64,000 nucleotides of DNA, taken from positions 1,426,001 through 1,490,000 of the forward strand of contig OZ242017.1 of assembly GCA_965204835.1 (NCBI GenBank). Direction: 5' to 3'. Shown here piece by piece: positions 44,698 through 51,356 of this stretch; position 1 is the first letter of the stretch, and every line of letters starts with the position of its first letter. Below the pieces are notes generated by a model. That model had not been told where the DNA came from and searched no databases. It saw nothing but the letters and a program-made list of their open reading frames with translations. The translations under genes were made by a program, and so were the position numbers. The DNA is from VXMT01 sp965204835 (lineage in GTDB: Bacteria; Chloroflexota; Dehalococcoidia; UBA2979).

Positions 44698-46068
44698 ATG
44701 ACCACCGACGAACAGGCGATGCTCGACGAGGCCGCGATCGCGGGGCTCGTCCGCGACGACCTCGCACACCTCATCCACCCGCAGTACTACGCACCCGACC
44801 ACCAGCATCCCGTCATCTACGACCGCGGCGAGGGCGTGTGGCTCACCGACGTGCGCGGCAGGCGCTACATCGACGGGCTGTCGTCGCTGTGGAACGTGGC
44901 AGTGGGCCATGGCCGCGAGGAGCTTGCGGACGCGGCCGCGGAGCAGATCCGCAAGGCGGCGTTCGTCAACAACTACACCGGCTTCTCGAACGTCCCGGCC
45001 ATCGAGCTCGCGACGAAGCTCACCTCGGGCCTCGCGTACGACAACCTTGAGGGGGTGTTCTTCACCAACTCGGGATCCGAGGCGAACGAGGGAGCCGTGA
45101 AGACCGCGCGGTTCTACTGGAACCTCATCGGGCGGCCGGAGAAGGTGAAGGTCATCGCCCGCCCTCGCGCGTACCACGGCGGCACGCTGCTCACGACGGC
45201 GATGACGGGGCTGCCGCCGTTCTGGAAGTACTTCGGCCCGCTACCCGCCGAGGTGGTCCACACCGCGGAGCCCGCCGAGGACTGCGACTGCATCAAGAAC
45301 GCCGACCGCGAGTGCGCGTGCTGGCTCGAGACCGCGATCGAGCGCGAGGGCGCCGAGACGGTCGCGGCGTTCATCGCCGAGCCGGTGAAGGGCGCCGGCG
45401 GCGTCTGGACCCCGGCCGACGAGTACTTCCCGAAGGTGCGCGAGATCTGCGACCGCAACGAGATCCTGTTCATCGCCGACGAGGTGATCACGGGCTACGG
45501 CCGGACCGGCCACTGGTTCGCCCTCGAACGGTGGGGCGTGCAGCCGGACATCATGACGATGGCGAAGGCGATCACCTCGGGCTACATCCCGCTTGGCGGC
45601 TTCCTGGTGAGCGGCGCGATCATGGAAGCGCTGCGCGAGACGCCGCCCGACGCGCGGTTCATGCACGCCTACACGAACAGCGCCCACCCGACGGCCGCCG
45701 CCGTGGCGTTGCGCAACCTCCAGATCATCGACGACGAGGACCTGATCTCGAACGCCGCCGCGATGGGCGAGCGGCTCGGCCGCGGTCTGCGCGACGCGCT
45801 GGGCGAGCACCCGCACGTCGCGAACATCCGCAGCCTCGGGCTCATCGCCGGCATGTCGCTGGTGCGCGACGCCGCGACGGGCGAGCGCTACGAGCCGTCC
45901 GAGGGCGTCGGCGGGAGCGTGGCGCGGCACCTGCGCGAAGAGGGCGGCGTGGTCACGCGCTTCGTCGTGGACGAGCTGGTGATGGCGCCGCCGCTGGTGG
46001 TGTCAGAGGACGAGGTGGACCAGATCGTCGCCGCGCTGGCCGACGCTGTCGACGCGGTAACGACGTAG
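44698..46068 (+). CDS. class III aminotransferase (omega-aminotransferase type)
   Basis: PLP-dependent aminotransferase of 456 aa in the beta-alanine/putrescine/GABA-pyruvate group. It shows TNSGSEANEGAVKTAR, the cofactor-region FIADEVITGYGRTG, and the PLP lysine in TMAKAITSGYIPLGG. A short Cys-rich insert (EDCDCIKNADRECACW) is notable. An AAGGAG Shine-Dalgarno precedes the ATG at 44698. The amino donor cannot be told; beta-alanine would connect with the pan genes but that is speculation. Confidence 0.88.
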   Translation: MTTDEQAMLDEAAIAGLVRDDLAHLIHPQYYAPDHQHPVIYDRGEGVWLTDVRGRRYIDGLSSLWNVAVGHGREELADAAAEQIRKAAFVNNYTGFSNVPAIELATKLTSGLAYDNLEGVFFTNSGSEANEGAVKTARFYWNLIGRPEKVKVIARPRAYHGGTLLTTAMTGLPPFWKYFGPLPAEVVHTAEPAEDCDCIKNADRECACWLETAIEREGAETVAAFIAEPVKGAGGVWTPADEYFPKVREICDRNEILFIADEVITGYGRTGHWFALERWGVQPDIMTMAKAITSGYIPLGGFLVSGAIMEALRETPPDARFMHAYTNSAHPTAAAVALRNLQIIDDEDLISNAAAMGERLGRGLRDALGEHPHVANIRSLGLIAGMSLVRDAATGERYEPSEGVGGSVARHLREEGGVVTRFVVDELVMAPPLVVSEDEVDQIVAALADAVDAVTT

Positions 46069-46071
46069 GGT

Positions 46072-46380
46072 CTAGCGTCCTCGGTGCTGCCTTCTTTTAG
46101 CGCGTAGCATCCGCACATGCTTGACGTGGTGGCGTTCGGGGTCATGTGCCTCTGGGTGGCCGAAGAAGGCGTCGAACAGCAACCCGAAGGCGAAGACGAT
46201 GGACAGTACGGTGGCGAGAGTGACTGCCCCGTGACTGACCCCTACCGCTGTCTGAAGCCACCACAGCAGCAGTGTCAGTCCGATCCACGGCGCGGCGTAG
46301 ACAACGTACTGCCGGGTGTGGGTGCATCGCAGAAACCCCCACCGCGTGCCGCTGCGCTTGCAGAGTCTATATCTACGCAT
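46072..46380 (-). CDS. small two-helix membrane protein
   Basis: A 102-aa ORF with a basic N-terminus (MRRYRLCKRSG), two hydrophobic segments (about 25-45 and 52-70) and a His/Arg-rich tail. No family recognised. The helices are separated by a short loop, a believable topology, but there is no clear Shine-Dalgarno, so it is a moderate call. It converges with the aminotransferase. Confidence 0.45.
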   Translation of the reverse strand: MRRYRLCKRSGTRWGFLRCTHTRQYVVYAAPWIGLTLLLWWLQTAVGVSHGAVTLATVLSIVFAFGLLFDAFFGHPEAHDPERHHVKHVRMLRAKRRQHRGR

Positions 46381-46450
46381 GGTGCGATTAGCTAATGTGC
46401 GGATGGGGATGGATCGCGTCAAGGCCACCTCTCCCGTACATCCTCGCCGA

Positions 46451-46480
46451 TTGACGCTAGCCGGGGTGCCGCCATATCGT
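46451..46480 (+). promoter_or_regulatory. promoter of a micro-gene
   Basis: TTGACG at 46451 and TATCGT at 46475 are separated by 18 bases, one of the best -35/-10 pairs in the window. It directs transcription towards the small ORF at 46509. Confidence 0.55.
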
Positions 46481-46508
46481 CGCGGGCAAGGAAGGAGGTG
46501 ATGCCTGC

Positions 46509-46580
46509 ATGGATGATGATCGTAGTCACGGCCCGGAGGGCCAGTCGCAGGACATCTCCAAGGAGGTGTCGGCGGGCTAA
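46509..46580 (+). CDS. 23-residue micro-ORF with a perfect Shine-Dalgarno
   Basis: Starts MDDDRSHGPEG and ends at TAA 46578. AAGGAGGTG at 46492-46500 lies eight bases before the ATG, fully complementary to the 16S tail. A second AAGGAGGTG lies inside the ORF (46560-46568). With a promoter at 46451 and an intrinsic terminator at 46603 it forms a complete unit of about 150 bases. It may encode an acidic peptide or act as an RNA. No family recognised. Confidence 0.5.
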   Translation: MDDDRSHGPEGQSQDISKEVSAG

Positions 46581-46602
46581 TTCCGGGCCCGTGTGACTTC
46601 AC

Positions 46603-46636
46603 GAGCGCCCCGGCATCGCCGGGGCGCTCTCTTTCT
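46603..46636 (+). terminator. Rho-independent terminator
   Basis: A perfect 12-bp stem GAGCGCCCCGGC/GCCGGGGCGCTC with an ATC loop is followed by TCTTTCT. It closes the micro-gene unit and separates it from birA. Confidence 0.85.
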
Positions 46637-46699
46637 GCCAACCCGCTCCCCATACACTGGTCCCACACACCCGATTCCCCACACGGCGAGGAGCGCCAC

Positions 46700-47485
46700 G
46701 TGCCCTTCGACGAATCACGCTACGAGGAGCTGCACCACGGCGGCATGATCGGCTCGCTGGTGCACTACCGCGATCGCACCGCCTCGACCATGGACGACGC
46801 GCGCGCCGGCGCGATGGCGCGACGCGGCGAGGGTTGCGGCGACGCCTACCTCGCCGACGAGCAGACGGCGGGACGTGGCCGCTTCCGGCGCCCCTGGGTG
46901 GACGCGCCCGGCTCGTCGCTCCTGGTCACGTTCCACCTCTGCGTGCTCGACATCGTGTACGCGCCGCTGGTGGGCCTGGCCGGGGCGCTCGCGGCGGCCG
47001 AGGCGGTGAGGGAGGCGAGCGGCGTCGAGACCGCCTTGAAGTGGCCGAACGACGTGCTCGCGGGGGGCCGCAAGCTGGCCGGCATCCTCGCCGAGGCGCA
47101 GCCGGGCGGTGTCGAGGCGGACGTGTTCCTCGGCATCGGCATCAACATCGGGGAGGCGGCGATTGCCGGCCTGACCGACGAGGAGCGCGCCGTCGCGACG
47201 ACGATCGAGGGCGCCGGGGGGTCGCCTCCGAGCGTCGAGCAGTTGCTCGCGGCGCTGTCGGAGGCGCTGGAGGGCCGCCTCGCGCAGGTCGACGCGGACC
47301 CCGAGCAGCTGCTGGCCGACTGGCGCGCCCGCCTGGACATGCTCGGCTCGCGCGTGCGGCTGTCGACAACGGACGGCGACATCGAAGGTGTCGCGACTGA
47401 CGTGACGGCCGAGGGGCAGCTCGTGCTGCGCCTCGACGCCGGCGGCACGCATAGCTTCGCTGCAGGCGACGTGACGGTGCTGTGA
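46700..47485 (+). CDS. birA: biotin--[acetyl-CoA-carboxylase] ligase
   Basis: Attaches biotin to carboxylases. Ligase motifs: QTAGRGRFRRPW (biotinyl-AMP loop) and LKWPNDVLAGGRKLAGILAE, with GIGINIG. The 261-aa protein has no N-terminal helix-turn-helix, so it is a group I, non-repressor BirA. It starts with GTG after a GAGGAG Shine-Dalgarno. TACACT at 46653 is a possible -10. Confidence 0.94.
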   Translation: MPFDESRYEELHHGGMIGSLVHYRDRTASTMDDARAGAMARRGEGCGDAYLADEQTAGRGRFRRPWVDAPGSSLLVTFHLCVLDIVYAPLVGLAGALAAAEAVREASGVETALKWPNDVLAGGRKLAGILAEAQPGGVEADVFLGIGINIGEAAIAGLTDEERAVATTIEGAGGSPPSVEQLLAALSEALEGRLAQVDADPEQLLADWRARLDMLGSRVRLSTTDGDIEGVATDVTAEGQLVLRLDAGGTHSFAAGDVTVL

Positions 47486-47492
47486 GGCGCCG

Positions 47493-47521
47493 TTGACAGC
47501 GCGGCCGCGAATTCCGATGAT
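47493..47521 (+). promoter_or_regulatory. candidate promoter before the HicB-like gene
   Basis: A consensus TTGACA at 47493 is followed after 17 bases by GATGAT. A terminator-like hairpin lies just downstream, before the HicB-like gene. Confidence 0.4.
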
Positions 47522-47537
47522 CTGCCACGATTATCTG

Positions 47538-47573
47538 CCCGTCGTCGTGCTCCGGCACCACGGCGGGCCTTTT
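47538..47573 (+). terminator. likely terminator after birA
   Basis: CCCGTCGTCGTG pairs with CACCACGGCGGG (one mismatch, one G-T pair) across a six-base loop, followed by CCTTTT. It ends the birA transcript or attenuates the next gene. Confidence 0.5.
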
Positions 47574-47607
47574 GATGCTGGAGCGCTCCGACTGAAAGGG
47601 ACATCCC

Positions 47608-47865
47608 TTGGATGATCAGGTGATCCTGGCGCGCGCGGATCTCATCATGCTGCGTCCCTACACGTTCACGCTCATGCCAAACGACGACGGCGTCTGGACA
47701 TCAGGCGTGCTCGAACTCCCCGGCGTCGTCTCGGAGGGGGACAATCCCACCGAGGCAATCGAGATGGCTCGCGATGCGCTCCGCGAAATGGCAATCGTGA
47801 GGCTCGAGGACGGGCTCGATATCCCTGCGCCCCTCGTGGCATCAGGCGAGCACGCCGGCACCTGA
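47608..47865 (+). CDS. HicB-like antitoxin-family protein
   Basis: Small 85-aa protein with the HicB/UPF0150 partial RNase H-like fold (TFTLMPNDDGVWTSGVLELPGVVSEGDNPTEAIEMARDALRE). No HicA toxin ORF is adjacent, so it is an orphan. The start is taken as TTG at 47608 with AAAGGG upstream; ATG at 47647 is the alternative and would still include the core. It lacks a DNA-binding tail. Confidence 0.7.
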   Translation: MDDQVILARADLIMLRPYTFTLMPNDDGVWTSGVLELPGVVSEGDNPTEAIEMARDALREMAIVRLEDGLDIPAPLVASGEHAGT

Positions 47866-47869
47866 GCGC

Positions 47870-47899
47870 TTGACCCTCGGGCGGATGCCCACCTACGCT
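47870..47899 (+). promoter_or_regulatory. candidate promoter of the his operon leader
   Basis: TTGACC at 47870 and TACGCT at 47894 are 18 bases apart. The start of transcription would fall at about 47906-47908, on the leader-peptide ATG, so the leader peptide would be translated from a leaderless mRNA. Confidence 0.45.
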
Positions 47900-47907
47900 C
47901 GATTGCG

Positions 47908-47991
47908 ATGCGAACGATCGAGGTTCACGGCAGCCATGTCCATATGCATCGGGTCCATCGGAACCCGTCGCGGAGCTGCGCGCATCGCTAG
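47908..47991 (+). CDS. histidine operon leader peptide
   Basis: A 27-codon ORF starting ATG CGA ACG and ending TAG contains six histidines, at residues 7, 10, 12, 14, 17 and 26; five fall within 11 codons (CAC, CAT, CAT, CAT, CAT). It lies directly upstream of hisZ-hisG and is followed by alternative hairpins. This is the design of the his leader peptides of enterobacteria: ribosome stalling at His codons when charged tRNA-His is scarce would favour the antiterminator. Too short for ordinary gene finders. Confidence 0.65.
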   Translation: MRTIEVHGSHVHMHRVHRNPSRSCAHR

Positions 47992-48048
47992 TCGTTCGGC
48001 CGATGCAAGCGCGTTCGCCGCGACGGGATCCCGTCGCGGCCTTTTCTT
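47964..48048 (+). promoter_or_regulatory. his attenuator (antiterminator and terminator)
   Basis: The terminator stem is GCCGCGACGG at 48017-48026 with its complement at 48031-48040, followed by CTTTTCTT. CCCGTCGCGG at 47964-47973 is an exact copy of the 3' arm region (48030-48039), so it can pair with 48018-48027 and block the terminator. A further hairpin, GCATCG/CGATGC (47982-48006), lies between. hisZ begins 41 bases after the T tract. Confidence 0.65.
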
Positions 48049-48089
48049 GTGCCGCACACACCCCGAACGACACCGACACGGGACGTGAG

Positions 48090-49109
48090 ATGACCAGCGA
48101 ACGCACCGACACCGCGCTCCGCCACGCGCACGCAGCACCCGCCGCCGGGCTCCGCAGCCCCGGCATGCACGACCTCGACCCCGGGGCCATGCGTCGCTTC
48201 CGCTCCGTCGAGGCGCGATTCCTCGACGTGACCGCGCGGGCGGGCTACGCCGAGATCCGCACACCGACGGTGGAGCCGCTCCACCTCTTCACCGGCGCCG
48301 GCACGCTCTCGCCGCAGATGCTCGACCGCGTCTACTCGTTCCTCGACTGGGACGGGTGGAGCGGGGAGCGCGTCGTGCTGCGCCCCGACAGCACGCTGCC
48401 CGCCGTGCGATGGCACGAGGAGCAGGCGAGCGGCCAGACGTCGCGGCTGTGCTACGTCCAGCCCGTTTACCGCTTCGTGCCCGGCGGCGGCCAGCGCGAG
48501 CAGTGGCAGTGCGGGGCCGAGCTGTTCGGCCTCGACGCCCCGGAGGGCGACGCCGAGCTGCTGCGCCTGGCGCTCGACCTGCTGGGCGCACTCGGCATCG
48601 GAGGCGTACGGCTCGACCTGTCGCACACGGGCCTCGTGCGCGCCGCGCTTGAGGCGACCGGGCTCGACGCCGCCAGCCAGCACGCCACGCTCGACCGCCT
48701 GCTCGACGGCGACGACGGGGCGATCCGCGAGGTCATCTGGAGCCGGCCCGAGCAGGCCGGTGCGCTGCGCGTGCTGTTCGAGATCGACGGCCACGAGGCG
48801 GGCTACCTCGCGAACCTGCGCGCCGCGCTGGCCCCCGTGCCGGGCGCGGACGCCGCGCTCACCGAGCTCGACGCCGCCGCGCGAGCGCTCGAGGCGGCGG
48901 GCTGCGCGTTCCGCGTCTCGGCGTCGTCGGTGCGTAACTTCGAGTACTACACCGGGCTCACGTTCCGCGCGCTCGCGGGCGACGTGGAGTGCCTGCGGGG
49001 TGGGCGCTACGACGGGCTGGCCGAGACGATCGGCGGGCAGGCCGTGGCCGCGTCCGGCTTCGGCGCGGACATCGAGGTGCTCATGGGCCTCGCGGAGGGC
49101 GGCGCATGA
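48090..49109 (+). CDS. hisZ: ATP phosphoribosyltransferase regulatory subunit
   Basis: Histidyl-tRNA synthetase-like protein without aminoacylation function that regulates and activates short-form HisG. It has class II synthetase features (MRRFRSVEARFLDVTARAGYAEIRTPTVEPL, LRPDSTLPAVRW, FEYYTGLTFRA, GGRYDGLAE). Length of 339 aa, the lack of an anticodon-binding domain and the direct overlap with hisG (ATGA) identify it as HisZ. Confidence 0.92.
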   Translation: MTSERTDTALRHAHAAPAAGLRSPGMHDLDPGAMRRFRSVEARFLDVTARAGYAEIRTPTVEPLHLFTGAGTLSPQMLDRVYSFLDWDGWSGERVVLRPDSTLPAVRWHEEQASGQTSRLCYVQPVYRFVPGGGQREQWQCGAELFGLDAPEGDAELLRLALDLLGALGIGGVRLDLSHTGLVRAALEATGLDAASQHATLDRLLDGDDGAIREVIWSRPEQAGALRVLFEIDGHEAGYLANLRAALAPVPGADAALTELDAAARALEAAGCAFRVSASSVRNFEYYTGLTFRALAGDVECLRGGRYDGLAETIGGQAVAASGFGADIEVLMGLAEGGA

Positions 49110-50575
49110 TGGACGGCTCCATCCGCGTCGCGCTGCCTCGCGGCGACCTGCGCGCACCGCTGGCCGAGCGGCTCGCGGCGGTCGGCTTCGCGCCGCCCGG
49201 CTACGGCGAGGGCTCGCGCAACTACCGCTTCACGGTCGAAGGCCGGCCGCGCGTCGCGGTGCGGGTGTTCTCCGACGAGGACATCCCCATCCAGATCGCG
49301 CAGGGCCAGTACGACCTCGGCGTCACCAGCCGCTCCTCGATGGACGAGCTGATCACGCGCTACGGCCACGACTCGATCGTGTCGTTGCGCGCGCTCGACA
49401 TCGGCGAGGCGCGCGTGGTGCTCGCGGCGCCCGCCGGGACGGCGCTCGCCGACCTCGGCGCGCGCCGCCCGCTGCGCGTCGCGACGACGTTCCCGCACCT
49501 CACCGCGCAGTACCTGAACTGGCTGCGTGTCCCGGACTACCGGCTAATCGAGGTCTGGGGCCAGCCGCAGGCGTGGCCGCCCGAGGACGCCGACGCTGCC
49601 GTGCTCGCCGTCCCGGCCGGCGACGGCCCGCCCGCGGTCCTCGAGCGCGAGGGCCTGGAGGCCATCGCCGAGGTGCACCGCGGCTCGGCGTGGCTCGTCG
49701 CGAACCGGCAGGCGCTCGCGGAGCAGGATCTGCGCGAGGCGCTCGACGCGCTGCTCGATCTGCCCGTGCGGCCGCCTGCCGGGGTGGGCGTGCAGTACGG
49801 CCCACTCCGGCCCACGCCGCTGGTGCTCGACCGAGGGGCTGCACAACCCGTCAACGGGTACGACCGACACGACGGCCCGCTGCGCCTCGCGGTCCCCGAC
49901 GGGCACGCGCAGCGACACACCGTCGAGGCGCTCGCCGCCGCGGGCATCGCGTTCGACGGCTACGACGAGCAGCGGGCCGTGCGGCGACCGGGCTCGGCGA
50001 TCGAGGGCGTCACGGTGAAGGTGATCCGCCCGCAGGACATGCCGCAGGCGGTCGCCCTCGGGCGCTTCGACGTCGCGCTGACCGGCCGCGACTGGCTGGC
50101 CGCGCACCTCGCCGCGTTCCCGGCGTCGCCGGTCGTCGAGCTGTGCGACCTGCACCGCAGCCGCTACCGCATGGGAGCGGTGGTCTCCGAGGACGTGCCG
50201 GCCGAGACCATTGCCGAGGCGGTGGCGTACTGGCGTCGCGACGACCCGGGCCGCTCGATCCGTGTCGCCTCGGAGTACGTCGAGCTCGCCGACCACTACG
50301 CGCGCGACCGCCAGCTCGGGCGTTACCGTGTGATCCCGATCGGCGGGGCCTCCGAGGGCTTCGTGCCGGACGATGCGGAGATACTCATCGAAGGTTCCGA
50401 GACGGGGACCACCCTGCGCGCCAACCGGCTCCGTATGATCGACGTGATCATGGAGTCGACAAACTGCGCCATCGGTTCGACGATCCGCCCGCCGGGGGCG
50501 CGCGGCGAACTGCGTGACCGGCTGGTGGAGCGGCTCGCCGCGGCCGCCCCGCCGGACGACGGCGGACCGGCGTAA
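49106..50575 (+). CDS. hisG: ATP phosphoribosyltransferase, tandem double-domain form
   Basis: First step of histidine synthesis, ATP plus PRPP. At 489 aa it is over twice the length of short HisG (about 210). Two HisG-like halves can be aligned: residues 6-216 (IRVALPRGDL, EGSRNY, DIPIQIAQGQYDLGVTSR) and 258-478 (LRLAVPDGHA, DMPQAVALGRFDVALTGR). The C-terminal half keeps the PRPP loop (EGSETGTTLRAN, 429-440); the matching place in the N-terminal half (about 162-175) has lost it. The N-terminal half keeps the PRG and SR motifs that are lost in the other half. The halves may build one shared active site. It overlaps hisZ by ATGA. Confidence 0.85.
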   Translation: MMDGSIRVALPRGDLRAPLAERLAAVGFAPPGYGEGSRNYRFTVEGRPRVAVRVFSDEDIPIQIAQGQYDLGVTSRSSMDELITRYGHDSIVSLRALDIGEARVVLAAPAGTALADLGARRPLRVATTFPHLTAQYLNWLRVPDYRLIEVWGQPQAWPPEDADAAVLAVPAGDGPPAVLEREGLEAIAEVHRGSAWLVANRQALAEQDLREALDALLDLPVRPPAGVGVQYGPLRPTPLVLDRGAAQPVNGYDRHDGPLRLAVPDGHAQRHTVEALAAAGIAFDGYDEQRAVRRPGSAIEGVTVKVIRPQDMPQAVALGRFDVALTGRDWLAAHLAAFPASPVVELCDLHRSRYRMGAVVSEDVPAETIAEAVAYWRRDDPGRSIRVASEYVELADHYARDRQLGRYRVIPIGGASEGFVPDDAEILIEGSETGTTLRANRLRMIDVIMESTNCAIGSTIRPPGARGELRDRLVERLAAAAPPDDGGPA

Positions 50576-50600
50576 GCCGACGGGCACGAGGAGGAGCCGG

Positions 50601-51356
50601 ATGCCCTCGCTCGGATCGCACCTGACCAGTGCATACAGCCTCGCCACGCGCCTGGGCAGCCCGCACATCGACGCCGACCGCGGCGCCTACTACCTCGGCT
50701 CGACCGCGCCCGACATGCGCATCCTCATGCGCGTCGACCGCAAGCTGACGCACTTCTTCGAGCTCAACGACTTCGAGCCGCAGGACTCGATTGCCCGCAT
50801 GTTCGAGGCGCACCCGGAGCTCGGCGACGCCGTCAGCCTCGACCCGGCGATGCGCGCGTTCATCGCCGGATACATGACGCACCTGCTCATGGACGAGCAC
50901 TACATCCAGAGCGTCTACCGCGTCTTCTTCGGCGAGCGCTCGCCGCTCGGCGGCGACCTGTGGGCGAACGTCCTCGACCGCTCGCTGCAGTACGAGATGA
51001 ACCGCCGCGACCTGGAGGACGACGCGGCGCTCGCCGACGTGCGCAAGGCGATCGATGCGTCGCAGTCGGCGGTCGGCGTGCCGTTCATCGAGGAGGAGCT
51101 GTGGCCGGAGTGGCGCGACTTCACGCGCGGCATCACGCACCAGCGCCCGGACTTCGAGCGCTTCGGGCGCGTCATGCAGATCCACCTCAGCCGCGTCGGC
51201 TTCTCCGAGGAGCGCATCGAGGAGATCGGCAACGACCCGCCGCAGATCATCAACGAGGCGTTCGAGGCGGTCAGTGACGAGCGCCTCGCCCAGTACCTCG
51301 AGGAGGCGACGGAGCTCGCCTTCGACCGCCTGCGCGAGTACCTGCCGGCCCCATGA
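50601..51356 (+). CDS. zinc-dependent phospholipase C-like protein
   Basis: A 251-aa protein resembling the zinc-dependent phospholipase C/S1-P1 nuclease fold: MPSLGSHLTSAYSLA at the start, YYLGSTAPDMR, KLTHFFEL and GYMTHLLMDEHY supply the His/Asp metal ligands typical of the family. It has no signal peptide, so it would act in the cytoplasm. It has a GAGGAGG Shine-Dalgarno and overlaps hisD by ATGA, so it is expressed with the his genes. Whether it works in histidine synthesis, for example as a phosphatase, is unknown. Confidence 0.7.
   Translation: MPSLGSHLTSAYSLATRLGSPHIDADRGAYYLGSTAPDMRILMRVDRKLTHFFELNDFEPQDSIARMFEAHPELGDAVSLDPAMRAFIAGYMTHLLMDEHYIQSVYRVFFGERSPLGGDLWANVLDRSLQYEMNRRDLEDDAALADVRKAIDASQSAVGVPFIEEELWPEWRDFTRGITHQRPDFERFGRVMQIHLSRVGFSEERIEEIGNDPPQIINEAFEAVSDERLAQYLEEATELAFDRLREYLPAP

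Noticed and set aside
46501..46595. Alternative ATG at 46501 for the micro-gene
   Set aside because: It lies only two bases after the GGAGG core, too close for initiation, and gives an Arg-rich peptide.
47517..47615. A 32-codon ORF running into the HicB-like start
   Set aside because: It runs through the terminator-like hairpin, lacks a Shine-Dalgarno and has no notable composition.
47900..48048. T-box riboswitch upstream of hisZ
   Set aside because: GGAACCCG loosely resembles a T-box core, but the UGGN bulge sequence and stem I features are not present, whereas a His-rich leader ORF explains the region better.
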